Source of the DNA: Pectobacterium carotovorum
Lineage (GTDB): Bacteria > Pseudomonadota > Gammaproteobacteria > Enterobacterales > Enterobacteriaceae
Direction: 5' to 3'
DNA length: 64,000 nucleotides
Assembly (NCBI GenBank): GCA_016415585.1
Contig: CP066552.1
Coordinates: 62,001 to 126,000 of the forward strand
Shown: positions 17,376 through 25,772 of the stretch, in pieces
How positions within the stretch are numbered: position 1 is the first letter of the stretch
Layout: every line of letters starts with the position of its first letter
The notes under the pieces: model-generated
Databases searched by the model: none
What the model was told of the DNA's origin: nothing
The model's input: only the letters and a program-made list of their open reading frames with translations
Program-made: the position numbers and the translations under genes

Positions 17376-17789
17376 CTTTGCATATTACCGCTCCACTTTG
17401 GCGAAGGCTCATGGCACAAGGAGTCAAAGATATTTCATCTACAAACGACCGCCTGATGGGGCTTAGCCGTTAATCTTGATAACCTGAAAATGATGGCTGT
17501 GTATCCATACAGTTACTTACTATTGTGTGAAGCTATTTAGTAATGTGAACGCCCTCGATTAGAGCGTTTTATTAAATACATTCCGATGTAAATATGCTTC
17601 AATCTCATATCATTTTAAATGTTAATAATGAATGTTTAAGATAAATATTTTGGTAATTGGTAGGGGTTATTGTTTTTTGTAGTATCAACTGGATACTAGG
17701 GAAAAAATAATTAAAAGAAATTGGCGAAATAAAAATTATGGTTGATATATATCTATAAATTTAACGATTATAATTAGGAACGAGTAATA
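17376..17789. other. AT-rich leader region of the island
   Basis: No gene is visible. It holds a LexA-like palindrome (17497-17512), a small hairpin around 17547-17569 (AACGC...GCGTT then TTTTATT) and about 200 bp of very AT-rich sequence before the proline-rich repeat gene. The low GC is consistent with foreign origin. Confidence 0.5.
17497..17512. promoter_or_regulatory. LexA-like (SOS) box with no obvious target gene
   Basis: CTGTGTATCCATACAG fits the CTGT-N8-ACAG core of enterobacterial LexA sites with an AT-biased centre. The nearest gene downstream starts at 17790, nearly 280 bp away, and a hairpin lies between. It may be a leftover of a lost gene. Confidence 0.35.
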
Positions 17790-19166
17790 ATGGCGACTAT
17801 AAATACTTCAACAAGAAGTGTTTCTGTACAACCCTTGCATAAGGTAATACCTGATTCAAATAAGGGTAAATGTGTCAACAAATTAGTGGGAAATTTGGAG
17901 CAAGTTAAAAATAGTTCTACTGGTTTTTCTCAAAAAGATGCCCGATTAAAACCGAGTTGTTACTTTGTTACATTTGTAAAATACGTTAAAGGAGTATTGA
18001 GTAAATTACTAACCAGTCCGGGGCCGAAATCGGGGAAGGCGGCATATAGGCATGCAGCGCCTGAGGCCAGAATGAAATCTGCGGCCAACGCAGAGTCTGT
18101 AGATAAAGCGAAACAGAAAACTGCTGGGGTAGAGAAAGCGAACAAATCGCCGGTTATCTTCAAAATGGAGGCGAAGGGTATTCCATCACCGCCACCACCA
18201 CCGTCCTTGAGTGTACCCTCGTTATTATCCGACCGAGCCACCGCCTCGAATAATATAAACGCCAATAAACTTGGAAATAAGGGGGTACAAGTTAAAGGTT
18301 CTCAGGGTGGTCTATTAGACGAGATTTCGGCCAAACTGGCACAGCGTGCGGGCAAAGAAAACATAATGGATAACAAAACAACCGCCTCGAATAATATAAA
18401 CGCCAATAAACTCGGAAATAAGGGGGTACAAGTTAAAGGTTCTCAGGATAGTCTAATAGACGAGCTCTCTGCCAAACTGGAAAAGCGAGCGGGTGCAGAA
18501 AACATAATGGATAAAAAAACAACTATCCAGGAGCTGAAACCGTGGCAGAAGGAGCTTGCCGAACAGAAGGCGGAATATGCACGTGGAAAGTCTGGCAGGG
18601 AAGCGGCTGATGCCAAAGAAGAGGCCAGAGTGGCATCTGCGATCAAAGCAGAAAAAGCGAAACAGGAAGCTGCTAAAGCTGCTGAGGTAGAGAGGGTGAA
18701 CAAATTGCTGGTTCCCCTCAAAATGGACGCGAAGGGCATTCCTTTACCGCCACCGCCACCGCCATCACGGACCTTGAGTTGTCCCCCAGTATTATCCAAG
18801 CGAACCGCTTCCTCGCATAATACAGACACTTTTAAACGCAAAATGAATAGTGTAATGGCAGAGCTCTTGGCCGAACAGGCAAGGCGAGCAGGAGCGGGCG
18901 CAGAAAACATAATGGATAAAAAAATGCCCCCCCAGGAGCTGAAACCGTGGCAGAAGGAGCTTGCTGAACAGAAGGCGGCATATGCACGTGCAGCGTCTGA
19001 GGCCAAAGAAGAGGCCAGAGTGGCATCTGTGATCAACGCAGAAGTTGTGGAGAAAGCGAAACAGAAAGCTGCTGAGGCAGAGAAGGCGAAAAAATCATCA
19101 GTTGTCCTCAAAACGGATGTGAATGGTATTCCTTTACCACCACCGATCAAATACCGGACTCTGTAA
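17790..19166 (+). CDS. Proline-rich repeat protein with WH2/VASP-like helices; candidate actin-targeting secreted effector
   Basis: A 458-residue protein that I do not recognise. It has no signal peptide or membrane helices; residues 1-50 are Ser/Thr/Asn-rich as in type III secretion leaders. Three modules follow: a charged Ala/Lys helix, a linker KxDAKGIP, a proline run (PPPPP at 134-138, PPPPPP at 320-325, PPP at 450-452) and an amphipathic helix. The helices read GLLDEISAKLAQRAGKENIM (174-193), SLIDELSAKLEKRAGAENIM (221-240) and SVMAELLAEQARRAGAGAEN (354-373). Residues 151-197 and 198-244 are a tandem 47-residue duplication. KPWQKELAEQK occurs twice (250, 385). Proline runs followed by LLDEI-type helices recall actin nucleators. 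It lies between two IS256 remnants, and its 3' end touches an IS end, so it may be truncated. Confidence 0.6.
   Translation: MATINTSTRSVSVQPLHKVIPDSNKGKCVNKLVGNLEQVKNSSTGFSQKDARLKPSCYFVTFVKYVKGVLSKLLTSPGPKSGKAAYRHAAPEARMKSAANAESVDKAKQKTAGVEKANKSPVIFKMEAKGIPSPPPPPSLSVPSLLSDRATASNNINANKLGNKGVQVKGSQGGLLDEISAKLAQRAGKENIMDNKTTASNNINANKLGNKGVQVKGSQDSLIDELSAKLEKRAGAENIMDKKTTIQELKPWQKELAEQKAEYARGKSGREAADAKEEARVASAIKAEKAKQEAAKAAEVERVNKLLVPLKMDAKGIPLPPPPPPSRTLSCPPVLSKRTASSHNTDTFKRKMNSVMAELLAEQARRAGAGAENIMDKKMPPQELKPWQKELAEQKAAYARAASEAKEEARVASVINAEVVEKAKQKAAEAEKAKKSSVVLKTDVNGIPLPPPIKYRTL
18240..18521 (+). repeat. Two tandem 141-bp in-frame repeats
   Basis: Unit 1 is 18240-18380 and unit 2 is 18381-18521. 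Their first ~75 bases differ at only one position, the rest is more diverged. Each encodes 47 residues containing one amphipathic LLDEI/LIDEL helix. High identity points to recent duplication or ongoing gene conversion. Confidence 0.9.
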
Positions 19167-19435
19167 ATAATTCTGTGTAATTGCCATCCCGTTAAAGGTG
19201 GCCGCTCAGGCGGTCACTGAACTTGATAATAAAACGACTCATCACCTGCTGCCAGTTATGGCGCGGCATACTCTGTTTTTTCGATGTTGACTGGATTGCC
19301 AGATAAATATCTTTCCGTACTGAGTCGCCTGTCAGGGACACTGTGTGTCTCTTTATCGTCCGTCGGAACACGCTATTCAGTGATTCGATGGCATCCGTCG
19401 TGTAGATCGCTTTACTGATGTCAGGCGGGAAGATA
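19157..19435 (-). mobile_element. Right remnant of an IS256-family element (transposase C-terminus plus terminal repeat)
   Basis: Reading leftward from about 19435, the reverse strand encodes an intact C-terminal end of an IS256-type transposase: [62 protein letters not shown] and stop at 19192. Beyond the stop, 19157-19185 (CTCTGTAAATAATTCTGTG core) looks like the terminal inverted repeat of this family. The 5' three quarters of the element are missing and the break is inside rsmJ. It cannot transpose. Confidence 0.75.
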
Positions 19436-20167
19436 GAAATCGAAGCGGTGGCTTTTGGTTTCCAGCATGGATTGTGCCGGTACGCCAGCCAGCGGCGGCG
19501 CATAGTCTGGTCGCTTCACCACGACGCGTTTTTTCGCCAGCGCGCGTGCGGGTGCCAGCAGCGCATCGGCATCGTCATCCGCCCCCACCAGCGACTGAAA
19601 CACGCGCATCTCTTTCTTCACCAGCGCGCTCTTTTGTTTGTGTGGAAACATCGGGTCGAGATAAACCACATCCGGTGGCGGCGTGATATCGCGCAGCGCG
19701 GTCATACTCGACGCGTGCAGCAGCGTCAGCCGCTCCCGTAGCCACGGGCCAATCTCCGCGTCCTGATAACCACGTTGCAATCCGTCGTCCAGCAGGGCTG
19801 CAACCACCGGATTGCGCTCCACCATGCGTACGTGGCAGCCTAATGCGGCCAGCACAAAGGCATCGCGTCCCAGTCCGGCCGTCGCATCCACGACATCCGG
19901 CAGGTAATCTTTTTTGATACCGACGGCTTTAGCGACAGCCTCGCCGCGCCCGCCGCCAAAGCGACGGCGATGTGCCATCGTCCCGGCAACGAAATCGACG
20001 AAGATAGCGCCGAGCTTCGGTTCATCCTGCTTGCGCAGTTCCAGACGTTCTGCTGTCAGCACCAGTGCCATGACCGCATCGGGATCGGAAACCAGCCCCC
20101 AGCGTGCGGCCAGAGAAGATAAGGCGCCACTATCGGCGCCTTCTTCTGCAATTAAGCAGATGCTCAT
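19421..20167 (-). CDS. rsmJ: 16S rRNA (guanine1516-N2)-methyltransferase RsmJ with IS-derived C-terminus
   Basis: A 248-residue SAM-dependent methyltransferase matching E. coli RsmJ (250 aa). The SAM pocket [16 protein letters not shown] and the catalytic-loop sequence [10 protein letters not shown] are present, and [12 protein letters not shown] is near the end. The final residues HRFDFYLPA differ from the usual HRFDIY ending: the last codons and stop overlap the IS256 remnant, so the insertion replaced the extreme C-terminus. The start ATG overlaps the prlC stop (ATGA), giving a coupled prlC-rsmJ operon as in E. coli. Activity is probably retained. Confidence 0.95.
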   Translation of the reverse strand: MSICLIAEEGADSGALSSLAARWGLVSDPDAVMALVLTAERLELRKQDEPKLGAIFVDFVAGTMAHRRRFGGGRGEAVAKAVGIKKDYLPDVVDATAGLGRDAFVLAALGCHVRMVERNPVVAALLDDGLQRGYQDAEIGPWLRERLTLLHASSMTALRDITPPPDVVYLDPMFPHKQKSALVKKEMRVFQSLVGADDDADALLAPARALAKKRVVVKRPDYAPPLAGVPAQSMLETKSHRFDFYLPA

Positions 20168-22206
20168 CCTTTGATGCCGTAATGCGCAAGCATGGCATCC
20201 AACTGCGGTTCACGGCCACGGAAGCGTTTGAACAGCTCCATCGGCTCTTCGGAACCGCCGCGGGTCAGGATGTTATCCAGGAATGACTGACCGGTTTCAC
20301 GGTTGAAGATACCTTCTTGCTCGAAGCGGGAGTAAGCATCCGCTGCCAGCACGTCTGCCCACAGATAGCTGTAGTAGCCTGCGGCATAACCGCCTGCGAA
20401 GATGTGGCTGAAGGCATGTGGGAAGCGGCCCCAGCTTGGGCTTGGCACCACGGCCACCTGCGCTTTGATTTCAGCCAGCGTCGGCAGAATCTGCGCGCCT
20501 TTCGCAGGATCAAACTCGGCATGCAGGCGGAAATCGAACAGGCCGAATTCCAACTGGCGCAGAATGAACAGCGCAGCCTGATAGTTCTTCGCCGCCAGCA
20601 TCTTCTCCAGCAGTTCCTGTGGCAGCGGCTCACCGGTTTCGTGGTGGCCGGAGATAAAGGCCAGTGCTTCAGGTTCCCAGCACCAGTTTTCCATGAACTG
20701 GCTTGGCAGTTCGACCGCATCCCACGGTACGCCATTGATGCCCGCGACACCGGCGGTATCGATCTGGGTCAGCATGTGGTGCAGGCCGTGACCGAATTCG
20801 TGGAACAGCGTGGTGACTTCGTCGTGGGTGAACAGCGCGGGTTTGCCGTTGACCGGACGGTTGAAATTACAGACCAGATAGGCGACCGGTTTTTGCAGTT
20901 CGCCGTTGCCTTTACGCAGTTTACCCGCGCAGTCGTCCATCCAGGCTCCGCCGCGTTTGTGTTCACGAGCGTATAAATCGAGGTAGAAGCTGCCGCGCAG
21001 TTCACCGCTTTCATCGAACAGATCGAAGAAGCGAACGTCCGGGTGCCAGACATCGACGTCTTTACGCTCTTTGGCTGTGATGCCATAGATGCGTTTAACC
21101 ACCTCGAACAGGCCGTTCACCGCGCGTTCTTCCGGGAAGTACGGACGAAGCTGCTCATCGCTGATGGAATACCGATGCTGCTTCTGCTGTTCGCTGTAGT
21201 AGGTGATATCCCAGGCCTGCAATTCATCTACGCCGTAGTGTTCTTTGGCGAAGGCACGCAACTGCGCGAGTTCTTCTTCAGCCTGTGGACGGGCGCGTTT
21301 CGCCAGATCGGTCAGGAAATCGAGTACCTGCTGCGGGTTTTCCGCCATTTTGGTCGCCAGCGACTTGTGCGCATAGCTATCGAAGCCCAGCAGCTGTGCC
21401 AGCTCGTGACGCAGTGCCAGCTTTTCCGCCATCACGTCGCTGTTGTCCCACTTGCCCGCGTTTGGCCCCTGATCGGATGCGCGCGTGCCGTAGGCGCGGT
21501 ACATCTCTTCGCGCAGCGCTTGATTGGTACAGTAAGTCATCACCGGCAGATAGCTTGGGATATCCAGTGTCAGCAGCCAGCCGTCCTGCTCTTTTGCTTC
21601 TGCCTGCGCTTTGGCCGCTGCCAGTGCGCTTTCCGGCATGCCATCCAGCTCGGTGACGTCGGTAATCAGCTTGCTCCAGCCCATGGTGGCATCCAGCACG
21701 TTGTTGCTATATTGCGAACCGAGTTCGGACAGACGAGCAGAGATTTCACCGTAGCGTTTCTGTTTTTCCGGCGACAGACCGATACCGGACAGCTCAAAAT
21801 CGCGCAGCGCGTTATCAACGGATTTCTTCTGCGCTACGCTCAGCGCGGTGTACTGTTCGCCGTCACGCAGGCTGCGATAAGCCTGATACAGCCCAGCATG
21901 TTGGCCGACCCAGGTGCTGTGCTCGGACAGCAGCGGCAGACATTCTTCATAAACCGCACGCAGCTCTGGGCTGTTCTTCACCGCGTTCAGGTGGCTGATG
22001 GGTGAGAAGATGCGGCCAAGACGATCGTCGCTGTCAGCCAGCGGTTGGCACAGATTATCCCATGTAAAAGGCCCCGCTTGCGCCACCACACGCTCTACCG
22101 TCTCGCGGCATTCATCCAGCGCGGATTTCACCGCAGGGACAATATCTTCCGTTTTGATACTGGAGAACGGGGGCAGGGTAAATGAGGTCAGTAATGGATT
22201 CGTCAT
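20164..22206 (-). CDS. prlC: Oligopeptidase A
   Basis: A cytoplasmic M3-family zinc metallopeptidase that degrades signal-peptide fragments and other oligopeptides. The zinc motif is HEFGH, in [14 protein letters not shown]. The start at 22206 ([15 protein letters not shown]) gives 680 residues, as in E. coli; an open upstream extension to 22275 is not conserved. It is first in a two-gene operon with rsmJ (4-bp overlap). In E. coli prlC is heat-shock-controlled; upstream here a CTTGACC (about 22310) is only weakly sigma-32-like. Confidence 0.96.
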   Translation of the reverse strand: MTNPLLTSFTLPPFSSIKTEDIVPAVKSALDECRETVERVVAQAGPFTWDNLCQPLADSDDRLGRIFSPISHLNAVKNSPELRAVYEECLPLLSEHSTWVGQHAGLYQAYRSLRDGEQYTALSVAQKKSVDNALRDFELSGIGLSPEKQKRYGEISARLSELGSQYSNNVLDATMGWSKLITDVTELDGMPESALAAAKAQAEAKEQDGWLLTLDIPSYLPVMTYCTNQALREEMYRAYGTRASDQGPNAGKWDNSDVMAEKLALRHELAQLLGFDSYAHKSLATKMAENPQQVLDFLTDLAKRARPQAEEELAQLRAFAKEHYGVDELQAWDITYYSEQQKQHRYSISDEQLRPYFPEERAVNGLFEVVKRIYGITAKERKDVDVWHPDVRFFDLFDESGELRGSFYLDLYAREHKRGGAWMDDCAGKLRKGNGELQKPVAYLVCNFNRPVNGKPALFTHDEVTTLFHEFGHGLHHMLTQIDTAGVAGINGVPWDAVELPSQFMENWCWEPEALAFISGHHETGEPLPQELLEKMLAAKNYQAALFILRQLEFGLFDFRLHAEFDPAKGAQILPTLAEIKAQVAVVPSPSWGRFPHAFSHIFAGGYAAGYYSYLWADVLAADAYSRFEQEGIFNRETGQSFLDNILTRGGSEEPMELFKRFRGREPQLDAMLAHYGIKG

Positions 22207-22528
22207 GGTGCCGTCCTGATAATTGTGGGTGATCTCGTTGCCGGTAAGTGGAATCTGTTGAATAAAGGCCGGCAAGGCGGATATCTATTGCGGATTAATC
22301 ACTAAGATGAGGTCAAGCGCCGTGAAAATCAATGGCAGAGGGATTATCGCTCGTGACCAAAGGTGCGTTTTACCGCCATAAATAAGCGCCATGCGTTACC
22401 TGAACATCATCGTTAACGCGGTGCTAAATGCTTTCCCCCGAAAATTTTTTGCACTTTTTCTGCCCGATTTGGTTTTTCATGTGACCTACCTGATGTGTCT
22501 TTTTTTTCAATATTTCAGGGGAATGACA
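22207..22528. other. Divergent region prlC / TonB-dependent receptor
   Basis: 322 bp with no gene. It carries the prlC promoter region on the left and the two-block ECF-type promoter of the receptor on the right (22452-22489). Confidence 0.6.
22452..22489 (+). promoter_or_regulatory. Candidate ECF-sigma promoter of the receptor gene
   Basis: CACTTTTTCTGCCCGAT (22452-22468), 14 nt, then GACCTAC (22483-22489). The same two blocks with the same 14-nt spacer occur at 26803-26842 upstream of tonB, and I did not notice them elsewhere. By analogy with fecA, the locus sigma factor would recognise them as -35 and -10 regions, placing the transcript start about 30 nt before the ATG. Confidence 0.65.
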
Positions 22529-25078
22529 ATGGCGATAAATAATCATAATGGCGGGTGCATCGCGCATAAACCCACCTTGACGGTGGCGCGGGCAGTGCAT
22601 CTGGCGCTGTCCGGCGTGTTGATCTTGAGTGCTGGAGCGGTCAGTTCGGCGCTGGCGGCGGAAATGCCGACAGCTGTCGCGGCGCCGACAGTGACGTTTT
22701 CTATCCCCGCTGGGCAGCTAGGGACCACGTTGCAGGCCATCGCCAGCCGCGCCAATGTCATTCTCACGTTTTCTCCCGATCAAACACAGAATAAAACCAG
22801 CGGGAGCGTACAGGGAACCTACACCGTTCAGGCCGCTTTTGCGGCCGCGCTGGCCGGGACGGGACTGAGTGCGGTACAGACGGCCACGGGCTATCGGCTG
22901 GAATCCGCGCTTGCCGCTGAGGGAAGTGACGGCAGCCTGATGATCCCAACGCTCTCGGTGGTTGGCGGCACATCGGACAGCGCCGCTGCTGGACGTTCCG
23001 TGCTGCATCAGGCCGATGTTGACCGCGTGCAGGCCGATAATATTGCCAGCCTGCTCGATAAGCTCCCCGGTGTGTCGATGGCAGGGTCACCCCGACCGGG
23101 TGGGCAGAGCCTGAATATCTGGGGTATGGGCGATATGGAAGACGTCAAAGTCGTACTCGACGGCGCGCCAAAAGGCTTTGAGAAATACCGCCAGGGCTCG
23201 GTATTTATTGAGCCTGAGCTGATTAAGCGGATCGATGTCGATAAAGGGCCGCATGATATTCGCAGCGGTAACGGCGGCTTCGGCGGCACCATTCACGTTG
23301 ATACCAAAGACGCCAGCGATCTGCTGCTGCCGGGAGAAAATTTCGGCGGGATGGTCAAATACAGTTATCACACCAACGATCGGCAAAATATCTACAGCGG
23401 CGCGCTGTATGGCCGCACGGAAGAGGGGATGGCTGACGGCCTGCTCTATATGAGCAAGCGTGATGGCGACAACATCGAACGCCCTGATGGTACGCGCTTT
23501 GTCTACTCCACCAGCGATATGGCGTCCTACCTGCTGAAGACCAACATCTACCTGACGGATGCTCAGACGCTGACGCTCTCCGCGATGCGCTCTGAATCTG
23601 ACGGCTGGCAGCCGTTTGCCGCGAAGCGTGACGATATGACAGCACCTTCACAAAGGGACATTGATCTCTACGGTTGGGAAGAAGCCTGGCTGCGCAAGCT
23701 GGTTTATCGCGATCAGGTGGATAAGAACTACTCGCTGAAATGGAATATCGCGCCGGAGGATAAGCCGTGGCTGAATCTGACGGCGTCATTTGCCACCTCA
23801 AAAACCGAACAGCATGATAAACGCCCTGATTCGGCGTCACAAGACAGTTTTCTGGGAACGCTTGGGAATGAAAGCTGGGTGAGCTATAAAGATCAACTGG
23901 CGGAGGTCAGTAACGAAAGTCAGTTCACCACTGGCCCGCTCGATCATAAGCTGCTGGTGGGGATGCGCTGGCACCAGCATAAGCGCGATACGCTGATCTA
24001 TTATCCGTCCGGTAAGAATAGCGCTGAGTATAACTATGGCTATTTCCAGCCTCACTATATGCCGGCTGGCGAACAGGAAACCCACAGCCTGTATCTACAA
24101 GATGCGGTGACGTTGGGCAGAGTGACAATCACGCCGGGCGTGCGTTATGACCATGTGACTAACACTGGTCGGCCCAACGTTGCCCCGCGTTATAACAGCA
24201 GTAGCCCGTCCGCAGGGCATGACTACAACAGCGTGACCTATACCGGCTGGTCGCCACGTATTGGGGCGTTGTGGAAGGCGACGGACAATCTGTCGCTGTT
24301 TGCCGATGCCAGCCGTACCTGGCGTGCGCCCGTCATTGATGAACAGTATGAAGTGCAGTCAGCTACCTCGGGTGTGCCGGGAAGTAGCCGTAATCTGGAC
24401 GTGGAAAGCATCAAAGGCATCCGTCTAGGGGCGATTCTGGATTTCAACCACCTGGTGCTGGAAGAAGACAGTCTGCAAATTCGCACCACGCTGTTCCGTA
24501 ACCGTGGCAAAAACGAAATTTTCAAACGCACCGGTGTTTATTGCGCGGCATCTTCCCAGACGGGCAGCAATTCCTCCTGCGCTGGGCCGTTGTCGGTTTA
24601 CCGCAACCTGCCGGGCTATACCATTGAAGGGGTTGAGATTGAATCCTTCTACGACAGCCGCTGGCTGTTTGGCAGCCTGTCCTTCTCTTCCATTCGCGGC
24701 GAGCGCGATGCGTCACCGCGTAACCCGTGGGGCAATAAAACCTGGGTTGCCGAAATCCCACCGACGACAGCACACGCCACGCTGGGTACCAAAATCCCGA
24801 GTCTGGATATGGCCGTAGGTTGGACGGGGGATTTTGTGCGCAAGCAGGATCGTTCACCTACAGATGGCGACCCGCTCGCTTCTGGTTGGGCGTTACCGAA
24901 GACGAAGGGATACGTGCTGCATGGTTTGTTCGCCAGCTGGCAACCGCAGACGATAAAAGGATTCGAAGCGCGTGTGACGGTCGATAATCTGCTGAATACC
25001 GATTATTACCCGTATCTGGGCGAATCTGTATCCGGCGTAGGACGTAACGTAAAAATCAGCGTGTTACAGCGTTTCTGA
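22529..25078 (+). CDS. TonB-dependent outer-membrane receptor with N-terminal signalling domain (heme/HasR-like)
   Basis: From ATG 22529 (preceded by AGGGG) the precursor has 849 residues with a signal peptide ending near SSALAAEMP. An STN signalling domain follows (FSIPAGQLGTTLQAIASRAN), then the plug (DVKVVLDGAPKGF, RIDVDKGPHDI) and a 22-strand barrel ending in VLQRF. WRAP...NLDVES corresponds to the FRAP/NPDL region of heme receptors. The STN domain would signal substrate occupancy to the FecR-like protein encoded downstream. No hemophore gene (hasA) is present. The substrate is probably heme or a heme protein; a ferric siderophore is possible. Confidence 0.85.
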   Translation: MAINNHNGGCIAHKPTLTVARAVHLALSGVLILSAGAVSSALAAEMPTAVAAPTVTFSIPAGQLGTTLQAIASRANVILTFSPDQTQNKTSGSVQGTYTVQAAFAAALAGTGLSAVQTATGYRLESALAAEGSDGSLMIPTLSVVGGTSDSAAAGRSVLHQADVDRVQADNIASLLDKLPGVSMAGSPRPGGQSLNIWGMGDMEDVKVVLDGAPKGFEKYRQGSVFIEPELIKRIDVDKGPHDIRSGNGGFGGTIHVDTKDASDLLLPGENFGGMVKYSYHTNDRQNIYSGALYGRTEEGMADGLLYMSKRDGDNIERPDGTRFVYSTSDMASYLLKTNIYLTDAQTLTLSAMRSESDGWQPFAAKRDDMTAPSQRDIDLYGWEEAWLRKLVYRDQVDKNYSLKWNIAPEDKPWLNLTASFATSKTEQHDKRPDSASQDSFLGTLGNESWVSYKDQLAEVSNESQFTTGPLDHKLLVGMRWHQHKRDTLIYYPSGKNSAEYNYGYFQPHYMPAGEQETHSLYLQDAVTLGRVTITPGVRYDHVTNTGRPNVAPRYNSSSPSAGHDYNSVTYTGWSPRIGALWKATDNLSLFADASRTWRAPVIDEQYEVQSATSGVPGSSRNLDVESIKGIRLGAILDFNHLVLEEDSLQIRTTLFRNRGKNEIFKRTGVYCAASSQTGSNSSCAGPLSVYRNLPGYTIEGVEIESFYDSRWLFGSLSFSSIRGERDASPRNPWGNKTWVAEIPPTTAHATLGTKIPSLDMAVGWTGDFVRKQDRSPTDGDPLASGWALPKTKGYVLHGLFASWQPQTIKGFEARVTVDNLLNTDYYPYLGESVSGVGRNVKISVLQRF

Positions 25079-25205
25079 TCGCGGTGCTCGGGGCGGATAG
25101 TCTTGCCGCCCCGTTAGCGAGGGAATGTTGCATGGGCGTAATGCAAATTCAGCAAATTTGAATAATTTTCGCTTAGGAACTTGACAGTCAGAGGGAAAAA
25201 ACATA

Positions 25206-25230
25206 AATAAGAACGATTATCATTCTTATT
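25206..25230 (+). promoter_or_regulatory. Fur box before the ECF sigma gene
   Basis: A near-palindrome AATAAGAA-N9-TTCTTATT centred on GATTATCATT lies 30 bp before the sigma-factor start. It resembles the Fur consensus GATAATGATAATCATTATC. Iron would therefore repress the sigma/anti-sigma pair and, through it, the receptor. Confidence 0.7.
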
Positions 25231-25259
25231 GTTTAAATAGCGTTCTGGGGTAAAGTTCG

Positions 25260-25772
25260 ATGGTGAGGAAAGCGACGGCCAGCGTTAATGACTTTGCCCA
25301 ACAGCTCTATTTCGATCACCACCGCTGGCTGTGTAACTGGCTGCGCCATAAACTGGACTGCGCCCAGCATGCGGAAGACCTGGCACAAGATACGTTCCTT
25401 AGCGTGCTGATGAACCCGGAACTGCTCACGATTCGCCAGCCGCGCCCGTTTCTGGCTACCGTGGCCCGCCGTTTGGTCGCCAATCATTATCGTCGTAAAA
25501 AGATTGAAGATGCCTATCTGGATGTCTTGAGCACGCAGCCGGATGCCTGTATGCCCTCTCCGGAAACGCGTCTGCTTACCCTCGAAATTCTTGAACAGCT
25601 TGATGCCGCATTGGATGGCCTGCCAGCACCGGTTAGAGAAGCGTTTTTGCTGGCGCACCTCCACGGCATGCGCTACAGCGATATCGCCGAACGCTTGCGG
25701 GTTTCCAGCAGTTCAGTGAAACAGTATCTGCAACGCGCCAACCTCCAGTGTTTCTTTGCGCTGCCGCTATGA
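25260..25772 (+). CDS. FecI-type ECF RNA polymerase sigma factor
   Basis: A 170-residue sigma-70 family protein with region 2 (LRHKLDCAQHAEDLAQDTFL, RPFLATVARRLVANHYRR) and region 4 (LDGLPAPVREAFLLAHLHGM, YSDIAERLRVSSSSVKQYL). This is the size and layout of FecI. It is followed with an ATGA overlap by the FecR-like anti-sigma factor and preceded by a Fur box. It should direct transcription of the receptor, and probably tonB, when the receptor is loaded. Confidence 0.92.
   Translation: MVRKATASVNDFAQQLYFDHHRWLCNWLRHKLDCAQHAEDLAQDTFLSVLMNPELLTIRQPRPFLATVARRLVANHYRRKKIEDAYLDVLSTQPDACMPSPETRLLTLEILEQLDAALDGLPAPVREAFLLAHLHGMRYSDIAERLRVSSSSVKQYLQRANLQCFFALPL

Noticed and set aside
18240..18521. 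CRISPR-like direct repeats
   Set aside because: Two adjacent long units in frame inside a coding sequence, with no spacers; they are a protein-coding duplication.
21043..22005. A 320-codon frame antisense to prlC
   Set aside because: Shadow frame opposite a conserved gene, no recognisable domain or signals.
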